A stretch of 64,000 bases of DNA, from NCBI GenBank assembly GCA_965237595.1, contig CBDEFY010000006.1, forward strand, positions 310,001-374,000, written 5' to 3'. A model generated the notes under the pieces. That model was given only the letters and a program-made list of their open reading frames with translations, had not been told where the DNA came from and made no database searches. The translations under genes and the position numbers were made by a program. Numbering within the stretch: position 1 is the stretch's first letter; each line of letters starts with the position of its first letter. Shown one piece after another: positions 25,249 through 33,757 of this stretch. The stretch comes from UBA9611 sp965237595. GTDB taxonomy: Bacteria > Chloroflexota > Dehalococcoidia > Lucifugimonadales > UBA3495.

Positions 25249-26477
25249 TTGGACCTAGGGGTAGTGTTGACCATAGCCCAAAGGCCCCTGGCGGGCCTGA
25301 AAGTCCTGGACTTTCCATCATCGTCGCCGGGGGGACTGCCAGCAGCCTGTTGGCCGACTTCGGGGCCGAGGTGGTCAAAGTGGAACGGCCCGGCACGGGA
25401 GACCCGCTCCGCAACTGGGGCCCCTTCGCCAACGGGGTCTCGCTGTGGTGGAAGGTCCACTCGCGCAACAAGAAGTCCATCACTCTGAACCTGGGCACAT
25501 CCGAAGGCCAGGACTTGCTGAAGAAACTGGCGGCCCAAGCCGACGCGTTGATTGAGGGATTCCGGCCCGGCGCCATGGAGCGGTGGGGACTGGGGCCCGA
25601 TGACCTCTTACAAGTGAACCCCAAACTGGCGATGCTGCGTTACTCGGGCTTCGGCCAGTCCGGTCCCTACAAAGACCGGCCCGGCTTCGGTACAATCGCA
25701 AAATGTATGAGCGGCTACGTCGGCATGACCGGGTTCCAAGACACGCCTCCAGTGCTGCCGCCGGTGCCGCTGGCCGACGAGATTGCCGGGGTGTTCGGCG
25801 CCATGGCGGGCATGATGGCCCTTTATCATAGGGACACGTCGGGCGACCCCGATGCCAAGGGCCAGGTGGTGGACGTCAGCCTATTCGAGCCGCTCTTCCG
25901 CCTCTGCATCCCCCACATCACCATGTTCGACCTGCTGGGTATCAACCGGGAGCGGGTGGGCAACGATTTCCCTGACGCCGCGCCCCGCAGCCTTTACAAG
26001 ACCTCCGACGACCGCTGGCTGGGCCTTTCCGCCACCTCCCAGAGCACCTTTGAGAGTCTGGCCCAGGCGATGGGTATGCCGGAGCTAATCGGCCGGCCCG
26101 AGTTCAAGGACAACGCCGCCCGTCTGGAGAACCGGGTAGCCCTGAACGACGAACTACAGGGTTGGCTGGAGCAGCGGGACCTGAAGGAGACCATGGACCA
26201 GCTCATCCCCGCCGGCGGAGTGGTGGGCCCGGTGTATGACGCCGCCCAAATAATGGAAGACCCCCACTACCAGGCCCGGGAGGACATCATCGACATCGAC
26301 GACCCGGAACTGGGCCGGACCAAGATGCTGGGGGTGGTCCCCAAGTTCAGCGAAACGCCCGGCGCCGTCGAGCACGCCGGCCCCACCGTAGGCGAACACA
26401 ACAGCCATATCTACGGTGAGTGGCTGGAGTTGGGTGAGGGCGAATTGGCCGAGTTGGCGGAGCAGGGCACAATCTAG
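25249..26477 (+). CDS. family III CoA-transferase (CaiB/BaiF), frameshifted near the start
   Basis: CaiB/BaiF enzymes move CoA between acyl groups through an aspartyl-CoA intermediate. The bulk of the protein is clear: GGTASSLLADFGAEVVKVERP, MLRYSGFGQSGPYKDRPGF and VVDVSLFEPLFRLCIPH. The normal N-terminus AQRPLAGLKVLDF lies in the +1 frame (from TTG 25249 or GTG 25264), and the body continues as SIIVAGG from about 25311 in another frame. Adding one T to CTTTCC would join them. The catalytic Asp is expected near FGTIAKCMSGYVG, where an Asp is not obvious. The gene is followed one base later by rdgB. Either a pseudogene or a one-base assembly error. Confidence 0.8.
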
Positions 26478-26478
26478 G

Positions 26479-27174
26479 ATGTCCAGCGCCCTAACCGCTC
26501 GCCTCCTAATCGCCACTGGCAACCCCGGCAAGATGCGGGAGTACCAAGGCCTGTTGAAAGACCTACCGTTTGAGTTGGTCTCGCCGCGCGAATTGGGCAT
26601 CACCCACGAGGTCGATGAGACCGGGGAGACCTTCGAAGAGAACGCCTGGCTCAAGGCGTCGGAGTACGCGGCCATCTCCGGGGTGCTGACCCTGGCCGAC
26701 GACTCGGGACTGGAGGTGGACGCCCTCTCCGGCGAGCCGGGAGTCCGGTCGGCCCGCTACGGCGGCGACGCCTGCAAGAGCGACCAGGACCGGGTCGCCC
26801 TACTGCTCAAGAATCTGGAAAACGTGCCCTGGGAAGAACGCGCGGCGCGGTTCCGGTGTGTCATCGCCGTGGCGAAATCCCCCTTGGCCCCGCTTTATCA
26901 AAGGGGGGAAAGAGCCTCCCCCTTTGATAAAGCGGGACGGGAGGGGGATTTTGGCGTTACGCTCGTCGCCCAGGCCGAGGGTTCAGTGGCCGGAATGATA
27001 CAATATACCGCTCAGGGGGATGACGGTTTCGGCTACGACCCGGTGTTCTATCTCCCCTCATTCGGCAAAACCATCGCCCAACTATCCCTGGACGACAAGA
27101 ATAGAATCAGCCACCGCGCCGACGCCGCACGAAAAGCGGTGGAACTCCTAAAAAATCTGATCGCTGAAAGCTGA
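26479..27174 (+). CDS. rdgB: XTP/dITP diphosphatase (RdgB/Ham1 family) with in-frame repeat insert
   Basis: This enzyme removes non-canonical purine triphosphates (ITP, dITP, XTP). Family landmarks are LLIATGNPGKMREYQGLL at the N-terminus, TFEENAWLKASEYA, LADDSGLEVDALSGEPGVRSARYGG and GDDGFGYDPVFYLP. Between CVIAVA and VTLVAQAEG lie about 26 extra residues (KSPLAPLYQRGE...SPFDKAGREGDF) encoded by a palindromic repeat inserted in frame at 26875-26951. ATG 26479 is chosen over the longer frame because the residues before it are not family-like. It forms an apparent operon with moaA and rnhA. Confidence 0.9.
   Translation: MSSALTARLLIATGNPGKMREYQGLLKDLPFELVSPRELGITHEVDETGETFEENAWLKASEYAAISGVLTLADDSGLEVDALSGEPGVRSARYGGDACKSDQDRVALLLKNLENVPWEERAARFRCVIAVAKSPLAPLYQRGERASPFDKAGREGDFGVTLVAQAEGSVAGMIQYTAQGDDGFGYDPVFYLPSFGKTIAQLSLDDKNRISHRADAARKAVELLKNLIAES
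26875..26951. repeat. palindromic repeat inserted within rdgB
   Basis: Arms AAATCCCCC (26875) and GGGGGATTT (to 26951) flank an inner CCGCTTTATCAAAGGGGG/CCCCCTTTGATAAAGCGG palindrome. It is related to 25103-25172 but lies within coding sequence, keeping the frame open. Confidence 0.85.
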
Positions 27175-27184
27175 TAGCTCCAAG

Positions 27185-28198
27185 ATGCTAACCGATAAAT
27201 TCGGCAGGCCCATGCGGGACCTGCGAATCTCCGTTACCGACCGGTGCAACTTCCGGTGCCCTTACTGCATGCCCGCCGAGATCTACGGCGAGGCCTACGA
27301 GTTCCTGCCCCGGGCGGACATCCTCACCTTCAAGGAACTGACCCGGCTGGTGGGCATCTTCGCCGAGTTGGGTATCGTCAAGCTGCGGATCACCGGAGGC
27401 GAGCCCCTGCTGCGCACCGACCTACCCCAGTTGCTGGGCATGCTGGCCGCCACCGAAGGTATTCAAGACCTGACCCTCACCACCAACGGGTATCTGCTGG
27501 GCCAGTTCGCCCAGCCCCTGAAGGAAGCCGGGCTGGACCGCGTCACCATCAGTTTGGACAGCCTGGACGACGAGGTCTTCAAGGCCATGAACGGCCGGGG
27601 GTTCGCTCCCCAGCGGGTGCTGGACGCCATTCAAACAGCATCCGACGTCGGCCTATCGCCCATCAAACTCAACTGCGTGGTACAGAAGGGCGTCAACGAC
27701 CACACCATCGTCGACCTGGCCCGCCACTTCAAGGGCACCGGCCACATCGTCCGTTACATCGAGTACATGGACGTGGGAAACCGCAACGGCTGGCGGTCGG
27801 AGCACGTGGTGCCCGCCGACGAGATCATCGCCAAGATCGACGCCGAAATGCCCCTGGAACCGGTCGAGAGCAACTACCACGGCGAGGTGGCCAACAGGTA
27901 CCGTTTTAAGGACGGCAGCGGCGAGATCGGCGTCATCGCCTCGGTGACCAAGCCCTTCTGCGGCGCTTGCACCAGGGTGCGGCTGTCCACCGACGGCCGG
28001 ATATTCACCTGCCTTTTCGCCAGCCAGGGCGTAAGCCTGAGGGACCCCATGCGCGCCGGGGCCCCCGACGAAGAACTGCGGGCAATCATCTCCGGAACAT
28101 GGAGCGTCCGCTCCGACCGCTACTCGGAAGAACGGGCCGCGTCGCCCAACGGGGAAGGATCGCCCCGAAAGATCGAGATGTACCAGATAGGGGGATAG
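27185..28198 (+). CDS. moaA: GTP 3',8-cyclase (molybdenum cofactor biosynthesis)
   Basis: This 337-residue radical SAM enzyme makes 3',8-cyclo-GTP in the first step of molybdenum cofactor synthesis, with MoaC. The SAM-cluster cysteines are C21, C25 and C28 in CNFRCPYC. The C-terminal second cluster begins CGACTRVRLS (C259, C262). The protein ends in KIEMYQIGG, keeping the conserved GG tail needed for activity. It lies between rdgB and rnhA with short gaps containing AGCTGA repeats, with moaC close downstream. Confidence 0.95.
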   Translation: MLTDKFGRPMRDLRISVTDRCNFRCPYCMPAEIYGEAYEFLPRADILTFKELTRLVGIFAELGIVKLRITGGEPLLRTDLPQLLGMLAATEGIQDLTLTTNGYLLGQFAQPLKEAGLDRVTISLDSLDDEVFKAMNGRGFAPQRVLDAIQTASDVGLSPIKLNCVVQKGVNDHTIVDLARHFKGTGHIVRYIEYMDVGNRNGWRSEHVVPADEIIAKIDAEMPLEPVESNYHGEVANRYRFKDGSGEIGVIASVTKPFCGACTRVRLSTDGRIFTCLFASQGVSLRDPMRAGAPDEELRAIISGTWSVRSDRYSEERAASPNGEGSPRKIEMYQIGG

Positions 28199-28210
28199 CT
28201 GAAAGCTGAG

Positions 28211-28612
28211 ATGCAAAGCAGCGAAATCGTCATCCACACCGACGGCGCCTGCAGGGGGAATCCCGGCCCCGGCGGCTGGGCCGCCGTCATCCAACAGAAC
28301 GGTAACCAGCAGATAATCTCCGGCGCCGACCGCCACACCACCAACAACCGCATGGAGATGACGGCAGTCATCAAGGGGCTGGAGACCGTGGACCCGTCGG
28401 CCAAGGTCTTGATTAGTTCAGACAGCACCTACGTGGTCAACACCATGACCAAGGGATGGAAGCGCAAGGCCAATCACGACTTATGGGAGCAACTGGACCG
28501 GCTGGTCAGCGGCCGGGACATCTCCTGGCGCTGGGTGCGTGGCCACAGCGGCGACCCCGGCAACGAACTGGCCGATTCGGCGGCCACCAGAAAGGCCGGC
28601 ACAGCGAGATAA
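28211..28612 (+). CDS. rnhA: ribonuclease HI
   Basis: This 133-residue enzyme cleaves RNA in RNA:DNA hybrids. The catalytic acidic residues occur in TDGACRGNPGPGGWA, NNRMEMTAVIKGLE, ISSDSTYVVNTM and GDPGNELADSAA. The basic handle region KGWKRKANHDLWEQL is present. The length is slightly short but complete. It sits between the two moa genes, probably by chance of gene order. Confidence 0.93.
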   Translation: MQSSEIVIHTDGACRGNPGPGGWAAVIQQNGNQQIISGADRHTTNNRMEMTAVIKGLETVDPSAKVLISSDSTYVVNTMTKGWKRKANHDLWEQLDRLVSGRDISWRWVRGHSGDPGNELADSAATRKAGTAR

Positions 28613-28717
28613 CCGTCCGCCCCCACCGCTCGTCCTTAGCTCCGACCCGAAGTCGAGAGTCTCGATGGAATTGGACCTGTCGAAGGGTACGCACCGCCCA
28701 AGGAGCGTCGCAATATT

Positions 28718-29221
28718 ATGTCCACTGCAAACAACGGCCCCGACCAGCACCTGACCCACCTGGACGAGCAGGGTCAGGCCAAGATGGTGGACGTGGGCGG
28801 CAAGGACGTCACCAGCCGTGAGGCCGTGGCCCGGGGTTACGTGTCCATCCAGCCGGAGACGGCGCGGCTAATCAAAGAAGGGCTGATGAAGAAGGGCGAC
28901 GTACTGACGATCGCCCAGTTGGCCGGAATCATGGGCGCCAAGAAGACCTCGGAACTTATCCCCCTGTGCCACCCCCTGCCCTTGGACCGGGTGGACGTCG
29001 ACCTGGAATTGGACGAAGCGAAAAGCCGGATCAACGTCACCGCCACGGCCAGCACCACCGCCCGCACCGGCGTGGAGATGGAGGCCTTGACTGCGGTGTC
29101 AGTGGCGGCTTTGACCCTCTACGACATGTGCAAGTCGGTGGACCGGGGGATGCGGATCGAAGCCGTCCGCCTGGTGCGGAAAAGAGGCGGCCGCAGCGGA
29201 GACATCGACCTGGAAGATTAG
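28718..29221 (+). CDS. moaC: cyclic pyranopterin monophosphate synthase
   Basis: This 167-residue protein converts the MoaA product to cyclic pyranopterin monophosphate. Recognised motifs are MVDVGGKDVTSREAVARG, AGIMGAKKTSELIPLCHPL, and GVEMEALTAVSVAALTLYDMCK, which includes active-site residues. It begins 105 bp after rnhA on the same strand. With MoaA it provides the first two cofactor steps for molybdoenzymes such as the protein at 38620-39231. Confidence 0.95.
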   Translation: MSTANNGPDQHLTHLDEQGQAKMVDVGGKDVTSREAVARGYVSIQPETARLIKEGLMKKGDVLTIAQLAGIMGAKKTSELIPLCHPLPLDRVDVDLELDEAKSRINVTATASTTARTGVEMEALTAVSVAALTLYDMCKSVDRGMRIEAVRLVRKRGGRSGDIDLED

Positions 29222-29250
29222 GCGGGCGGCACGGGCAAGTTTGACCTCAT

Positions 29251-29289
29251 CCGGCGTAGGGGCACGGCAATGCCGTGCCCCTACGCCGG
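29251..29289. repeat. perfect 19-bp-arm palindrome (GTAGGGGCACGGCA family)
   Basis: The left arm 29251-29269 is the exact reverse complement of 29271-29289 around a single A. The core CGTAGGGGCACGGCA recurs at 50990-51004. It lies between the converging moaC and 29290-29682 genes, so it may also act as a bidirectional terminator. Confidence 0.85.
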
Positions 29290-29682
29290 TCAACCCCTTC
29301 GCCCAATCTCTAATTGCAGCAGTTGCACCGCCACCGTGGCGTAGGCGATGTATTGCTCGGGGGGTAGGTCCAACTCCCGGAACTCCTCCACTTGGTCGAC
29401 GTCCGTCGGCCCATCGGGTCCCGGGATCATCTTCAGGTCTAATTCCGATATCTCTCCGTCGGGCAGGACCACGACACACCCCAGTTCGGGCGGCGGATGG
29501 AACCCGGACCCCGGAGGCAATTCCAGCTCGATGGCCTGGAGCGAGTTCATGCCCAGGAATGGTGGAAAGGGACGCAGTTGCTCTGCCAACGCCGCCACGG
29601 TCGCCCGCAACCGCTCAGCGGTCTCCCGCGCGTGCTGTTCCGGCGAGGTGTGAGGGGACGATGATTCTTCGGAAGCGGTCAT
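29290..29682 (-). CDS. hypothetical protein
   Basis: I do not recognise this 130-residue protein. It has a Ser/Glu-rich N-terminus, a predicted helix (ARETAERLRATVAALAEQL), then a beta-rich part with GCVVVLPDGEISELDLKM and a C-terminal helix (YIAYATVAVQLLQLEIG). There is no signal peptide or membrane segment. Third-position GC and a consistent frame suggest a real gene. It ends against the palindrome at 29251-29289 and lies opposite the moa genes. Confidence 0.6.
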   Translation of the reverse strand: MTASEESSSPHTSPEQHARETAERLRATVAALAEQLRPFPPFLGMNSLQAIELELPPGSGFHPPPELGCVVVLPDGEISELDLKMIPGPDGPTDVDQVEEFRELDLPPEQYIAYATVAVQLLQLEIGRRG

Positions 29683-29798
29683 TGCCGGTTAATTCTAAAC
29701 CGTCAGAATGGCCCCACGCCAATTGACACCGCCAAATAGCCGATATTACCATTAATGGTCGGAGCACACCCTGGCGGCTGGCCGGGTGGTCTCCAGGT

Positions 29799-29874
29799 GG
29801 CACCGTAGCTCAGTGGTTAGAGCGGGCGCTTCATAAGCGCTAGGTCACTGGTTCGAACCCAGTCGGTGCCACCA
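29799..29874 (+). tRNA. tRNA-Met (CAT anticodon)
   Basis: A complete cloverleaf is present: acceptor GGCACCG with CGGTGCC, a D arm GCTC...GAGC, anticodon stem-loop GGCGC-TTCATAA-GCGCT, T arm ACTGG-TTCGAAC-CCAGT, and an encoded CCA end. The G1-C72 pair argues against the initiator. It could be elongator Met, or tRNA-Ile2 if C34 is lysidine-modified. Confidence 0.95.
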
Positions 29875-29926
29875 ATATCTTCTATCGTTAACCAGTATCG
29901 TTAACCAGTTATCACCAAAGGAGCGA

Positions 29927-30289
29927 TTGCCAGTGGGTACTTTCACCGTCCCTATCCAAATAGGGGATTTATCCGGTCAGCGATTCGTCGATATGGAAGC
30001 CCTAGTCGATACCGGGGCAACCTACACGTCGATCCCGGAAACGACTCTCGCCCAACTAGGAATTGAGATTCGGGAAACCCGTTCATTTGAGTTAGCCGAC
30101 GAGCGGATTGTTGAATATCCAGTTGGATATGCCAGTATACGATTGGAGGAGCGGGAGATAATCGCCATGGTCGTCTTCGCCGCTGAAGACACGGCGCCGC
30201 TATTGGGTGCCACCACGTTAGAAACGGCCGGTTTTGCTGTGGACCTTGTTCACCAGAGGTTGATCCCGGTTCCTGCATTGCTTAAATGA
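29927..30289 (+). CDS. retropepsin-like aspartic protease family protein
   Basis: This single-domain protein of about 120 residues has the aspartic protease motif EALVDTGATYTSIP (D28 from the TTG start). The second conserved block PLLGATTLETAGFAVD corresponds to the hydrophobic-hydrophobic-Gly element of clan AA proteases. Such bacterial proteins would act as homodimers, and substrates are unknown. AAGGAG at 29917-29922 allows TTG 29927 or GTG 29933 as start. It is flanked by an intact tRNA-Met and a degenerate copy of that tRNA, suggesting an inserted segment. Confidence 0.7.
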   Translation: MPVGTFTVPIQIGDLSGQRFVDMEALVDTGATYTSIPETTLAQLGIEIRETRSFELADERIVEYPVGYASIRLEEREIIAMVVFAAEDTAPLLGATTLETAGFAVDLVHQRLIPVPALLK

Positions 30290-30333
30290 CGTGGCGGTTC
30301 CTACCACGCCGGCTGGCCAGGCCGTCTATGAGT

Positions 30334-30409
30334 GTGAACGTTGCTCAGTGGTTAGAGCGGGCGCTTCATAAGCGCTAGGTCACTGGTTCGAACACAGTCG
30401 GTGCCACGA
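30334..30409 (+). pseudogene. degenerate duplicate of tRNA-Met
   Basis: From GCTCAGTGGTTAGAGC (30343) to CGGTGCC the sequence is nearly identical to the tRNA at 29799-29874. The 5' acceptor strand reads GTGAACG instead of GGCACCG, one T-stem pair is lost, and CCA is CGA. It cannot form a normal acceptor stem. Confidence 0.8.
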
Positions 30410-30449
30410 TTACTTCTTCTCCCTTCGAACGCCCCGTTCTCTTCCCTCG

Positions 30450-30493
30450 CCACGCCTGCTCTACAGTGGTTACCACTGCTTTAACAGGCGTGG
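30450..30493. terminator. nested hairpin
   Basis: CCACGCCTG (30450-30458) pairs with CAGGCGTGG (30485-30493), enclosing a second hairpin CAGTGG-TTA-CCACTG (30464-30478). No long T-run follows, so it may be a terminator or other RNA structure. The rest of 30410-30653 shows nothing recognisable. Confidence 0.4.
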
Positions 30494-30653
30494 AGTGTTA
30501 TTCAGATATATAGCTCATTCGATATTTCGGCCCACCACTTCGTGATGAGGGTGCCGAGTGCGGGACGCCGGACGGTTCGGCGGCACTGGAGGTATGGTAG
30601 ACTGACCGAAATTTGAACCATTCCAGCGTGTGCGGGTAAGGACGGCCGCCGAG

Positions 30654-30845
30654 ATGGAAAATCCCGGAAAACCCGTACCGGAAGAGCGTCTAATGGGAAA
30701 AACCGGAATCGTGGAAACAAGTGGCACGGTATACGGGTCCGGCGTGGGTGACGAAAAGTATCTGTTGCCCGCCTACTTTGTTCGCGTTGAGGGCATCGGC
30801 CCCGTTCTAGTGGGTGAAGATTGGCTGGAAGACGCCCCCGAATAA
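30654..30845 (+). CDS. small hypothetical protein
   Basis: This 63-residue protein is not recognised with certainty. The sequence MGKTGIVETSGTVYGSG followed by PAYFVRVEGIGPVLVGEDWLE suggests a small beta-barrel of SH3-like type. ATG 30654 is chosen; GTG 30630 in the same frame would add eight residues. There is no signal peptide. Confidence rests on sensible composition and the short distance from upstream regulatory-looking sequence. Confidence 0.45.
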   Translation: MENPGKPVPEERLMGKTGIVETSGTVYGSGVGDEKYLLPAYFVRVEGIGPVLVGEDWLEDAPE

Positions 30846-30998
30846 CTAACGCCGTCCTTGTTCCCCACCCAGCAACTACAGGCGAATCAGCTTCGGTTCC
30901 CACACCTATCCGTCACCACTTTGCTTCCCCGGTATGGCCACGTTCATTTAGAATAGTCGCCAAGACCGTTCGAGCGCGGACCTACACCGGGGGCAGCA

Positions 30999-31810
30999 AT
31001 GAAGACCTCCAAAGCCGGCGCACAATTTGCGTTATCGGCACTGCTGATAACGGCGATTCTGTGGCTGATTGCGCCCTCGGCATACGCTCACGAAGGCGAC
31101 CACGACACCGACTGCGGGGCCCTCAAATCATCATTGAGGGTGGCCAGCCGTCCTCCTTTACCCTCCCCTCTCATGTTGACGAGACCATAGAGATCGAGCC
31201 CGACGCCGTTCTCACCATCCGCGGTGTCGACTTACCGGTCGACGCTGTCCTTCATTGGGGTATCCAAGGCCTGGGCACGGAACTGGCGGGCAAGGACCTG
31301 CAGTTCATGTCGGGGGTGACCACGGTAAACGTTTCTGATTTCTCCTCCCAGGCCCGGGGTATCTACGAGGTCGAAGGCACCCTGCTCAGCGGGCCCATCG
31401 AACTCTGCAGCAAACCCTTCAAGGTAAACATCTCGGGCTTCGGCGGCACGGCTGCTTACGCGGCCACCGGCGTCTCAGCGGTCGCCGGGGCCGGAGCACC
31501 GGCCAGCGCCCCCCTGGCGGCCAACGGACTGAGCGCCAAGCTGGACGCCAAGGTCCAGATAGCCCGGCGAAGGCCCCGGGGATTGCGCCGGTGGGTCCCG
31601 ATGCCTGCCTGGAAACGTTCCATCTTCAGCACTTTGGTGGGGGCCGTAACCGGACTGGGGCTGGCCGTCTTGATGCAACAGGCCGGGATCAGCCCCCTTT
31701 CCCTGGCCAACGCGGTCTGGGGACTGATTCTGGGCGGCGGGGTCAGCTTTGGGGTCGGCTACTCACTGGGCGTGCTCAAGACTTACTTGAAACCGCCGGT
31801 GGAGAACTGA
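30999..31810 (+). CDS. secreted or membrane-anchored protein of unknown function, frameshifted
   Basis: ATG 30999 begins a clear signal peptide (ALSALLITAILWLIAPSAYA, then HEGDHDTDCG). The frame then ends early, while the next frame continues as PQIIIEGGQPSSFTLPSHVDE through a beta-rich domain to a C-terminal membrane segment (STLVGAVTGLGLAVLM and LILGGGVSFGVGYSLGV). Adding one C in the GGGGCCC run near 31118-31125 would join them into about 270 residues. The mature N-terminus is His-rich (HEGDHD). The function is unknown; a surface-exposed domain tethered by a C-terminal anchor is the simplest reading. Confidence 0.6.
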
Positions 31811-31924
31811 CCAACACCAGATAGCCCAACGCCGCGACCCGACGTACAATTGGCGGGCGGGTAGACCGGACAACCGGACTCCCGCCCGCATTTCGATTGA
31901 ACGACATCCGCAGAGGGAGGAGTC

Positions 31925-32377
31925 ATGGCCAGGATCAAGCACATAGCACTGCATACCGAGAACCCGGCAGAGACCGCCGAATGGTACAAGAGCGTGTTCG
32001 GCCTTGACGAACTGCGCCGCAGCCCCGCCGACACCGGCGAGGAAGGGGTCTGGCTCACCGACGGCTATATCTATTTCGCCGTCCTTAAGATGGGCTCTGA
32101 CGAAGCCCCCAACCTGGGCGAAGGCCCCTCCACCGTAAAGGGAGTCCACCACATCGGTTTCTACGTCGACGACCTGGACGAAGCGGTCGCTACCGTAGAG
32201 GACCACGGTGGCACCGAGTGCCCCGGCAGCAGCAAGGCCAACCGGAAGTACAAGGGACCGGACGGCCTGATGATTGACCTGCGGTTCCGGGGCTGGGGCG
32301 AGCAGATCCGTGCCCGGTCCACCCTGTACGAGCTTATTGAGGCTGCGCCCGCCAAGACCGCTGGGGCCGCCGACTAG
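31925..32377 (+). CDS. VOC family protein
   Basis: This 150-residue glyoxalase/dioxygenase-fold protein begins IKHIALHTENPAETAEWYKSV, with the second module at VKGVHHIGFYVDDLDEAV and ending YKGPDGLMIDLRF. The His ligands of both modules are visible, but the last ligand position reads Asp instead of the usual Glu. GGGAGGAG precedes the ATG. The substrate is unknown. It lies upstream of the maleate-isomerase-like gene in the same direction. Confidence 0.85.
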   Translation: MARIKHIALHTENPAETAEWYKSVFGLDELRRSPADTGEEGVWLTDGYIYFAVLKMGSDEAPNLGEGPSTVKGVHHIGFYVDDLDEAVATVEDHGGTECPGSSKANRKYKGPDGLMIDLRFRGWGEQIRARSTLYELIEAAPAKTAGAAD

Positions 32378-32434
32378 GTCCCGCGGAGACGTCACCTTTT
32401 TTATCTCTAGCAGTCCGAACGCGGGTAGGTAACC

Positions 32435-33261
32435 ATGGCCGCAACCAAACGCATCGGTGCTTTGGTGCCCGCCCCCAACCCCGTGGTCGAACCCGACTTC
32501 TACCGGGTGCTGCCCCAGGAGATAACCGTCCACTTCGAGCGGATGTTCAACGGCGATTGGGGCGCCCAGCTCCAGCCGCCGGAAGACCCGGGGGAAACAC
32601 CGGCCATCGCATCAGCATCTCCAGCGAAGAAGCGGCCACCGTGGACACTGCCCTGTTCGGCTTCGACGCCGACAAGATGAACGAAGACGTCAGCCGGGGC
32701 GCCTGCTCCCTGTCCAACATCAAGCCCGACATCCTGGTCTACGCCTGTACCTCGGGCACCTATCACAAAGGCTCCATCCAGTTCGACCGGGAGATGTCGG
32801 AGAAGATGCAGTTGGCCAGCGGGGTAGAGTCCATCACCGCCGTGGGAGCCTGCATCGAGGCGTTCCGATTCATGGGCTCCAAGCGCCTCAGCATCGCTGG
32901 CCCTACCGCCAATTCCACCTGCGCCAACGGCTGCAGCCCCTCCTTAGAAGAGGCGGGATTCGAGGTGCTGAGCGCCGACGGCGAGCCTTGGATGCAGGAC
33001 TCCATGAATCCCTCGGAGATTGAAGTGGAGACGGTGCAGACCATCATCGACTTCGTGCCCACGGTGGTCAAAGACGAAGACGACACCATCTTCCTGCCGG
33101 GCACAGCTTGGCGGGGGCTGGACGCGGTGGAGCCCCTGGAACAGAAGTTGGGGAAGACCGTGATCTCGGTGAATCAGGCCACCATCTGGCTGGCCCTGCG
33201 CCGCATCGGCTGGACCGAGCCCATCCTAGGCTTCGGCAGCCTTTTGCGCAAACTGGCCTAG
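32435..33261 (+). CDS. maleate isomerase/Asp-Glu racemase family protein, frameshifted
   Basis: Members of this fold use two active-site cysteines on small dicarboxylates. The N-terminus KRIGALVPAPNPVVEPDFYRVLP is in one frame. From about 32600 a second frame reads SNIKPDILVYACTSGTYHKGS (first Cys loop), VGACIEAFRFMGSKRLSIAGP and FLPGTAWRGLDAVEPLEQ. The second catalytic Cys position reads GTAWRG, without a Cys, whereas maleate isomerases have GTNLR or GC-type motifs, so the activity is doubtful. A single-base change at 32560-32620 separates the frames. Confidence 0.65.
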
Positions 33262-33278
33262 GGAAGCCACTCTAGGCC

Positions 33279-33701
33279 TTAACGCCCAAAGGCCGCTGCC
33301 CGTGGAGAGACCGGCATCCTGTGCTTCCGGGTCATCAGGACGAAGGCGCCGCTCGTCAGGTAGATGGGCAGGAAGGTAACCAGGACCAGCGAGTAGCTGT
33401 CGGTTCGGTCAAAGACGAATCCGGCGTAGATCGGCGAGATTAGCATCCCCATGTTGAAGACTGTGCTGATTATTCCCATCAGTGTGGCAAAGCTGCTTCG
33501 CCCGAAAAAGTTGCCCAGCGCTACCCAGTTCAGGGTGCTGCCGGCTTGCTCCAAGGCCATCACCACGACGAACAAGTAGACCGCGGTATTCCCCTCCAAG
33601 ACCAGCATGGCCAAGACCGCCAGGGCCGCGGCCACCATGCCGCCGCCCATCATGGGCTGTATCGGTATCCGGACCCCCAGATAGCCCACCCCCAACCGCA
33701 T
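33279..33701 (-). pseudogene. C-terminal fragment of an MFS transporter
   Basis: The 140 residues hold about four membrane helices, including GGMVAAALAVLAMLVLEG, TLMGIISTVFNMGMLISPIYAG and SLVLVTFLPIYLTSGAFVL, typical of the last third of a major facilitator transporter of about 400 residues. No upstream coding sequence for the first eight helices is found before 33758. The gene is truncated at its 5' side. Confidence 0.65.
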
Positions 33702-33757
33702 GGGGATTGAACCGGATTCCCCAAACTTGAACGGGTCCTTAGCTGGCCAAAATCTCT

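Noticed and set aside
30502..30903. A 133-residue minus-strand frame
   Set aside because: Arg/Pro-rich shadow of the region around the 30654 gene, with no domain.
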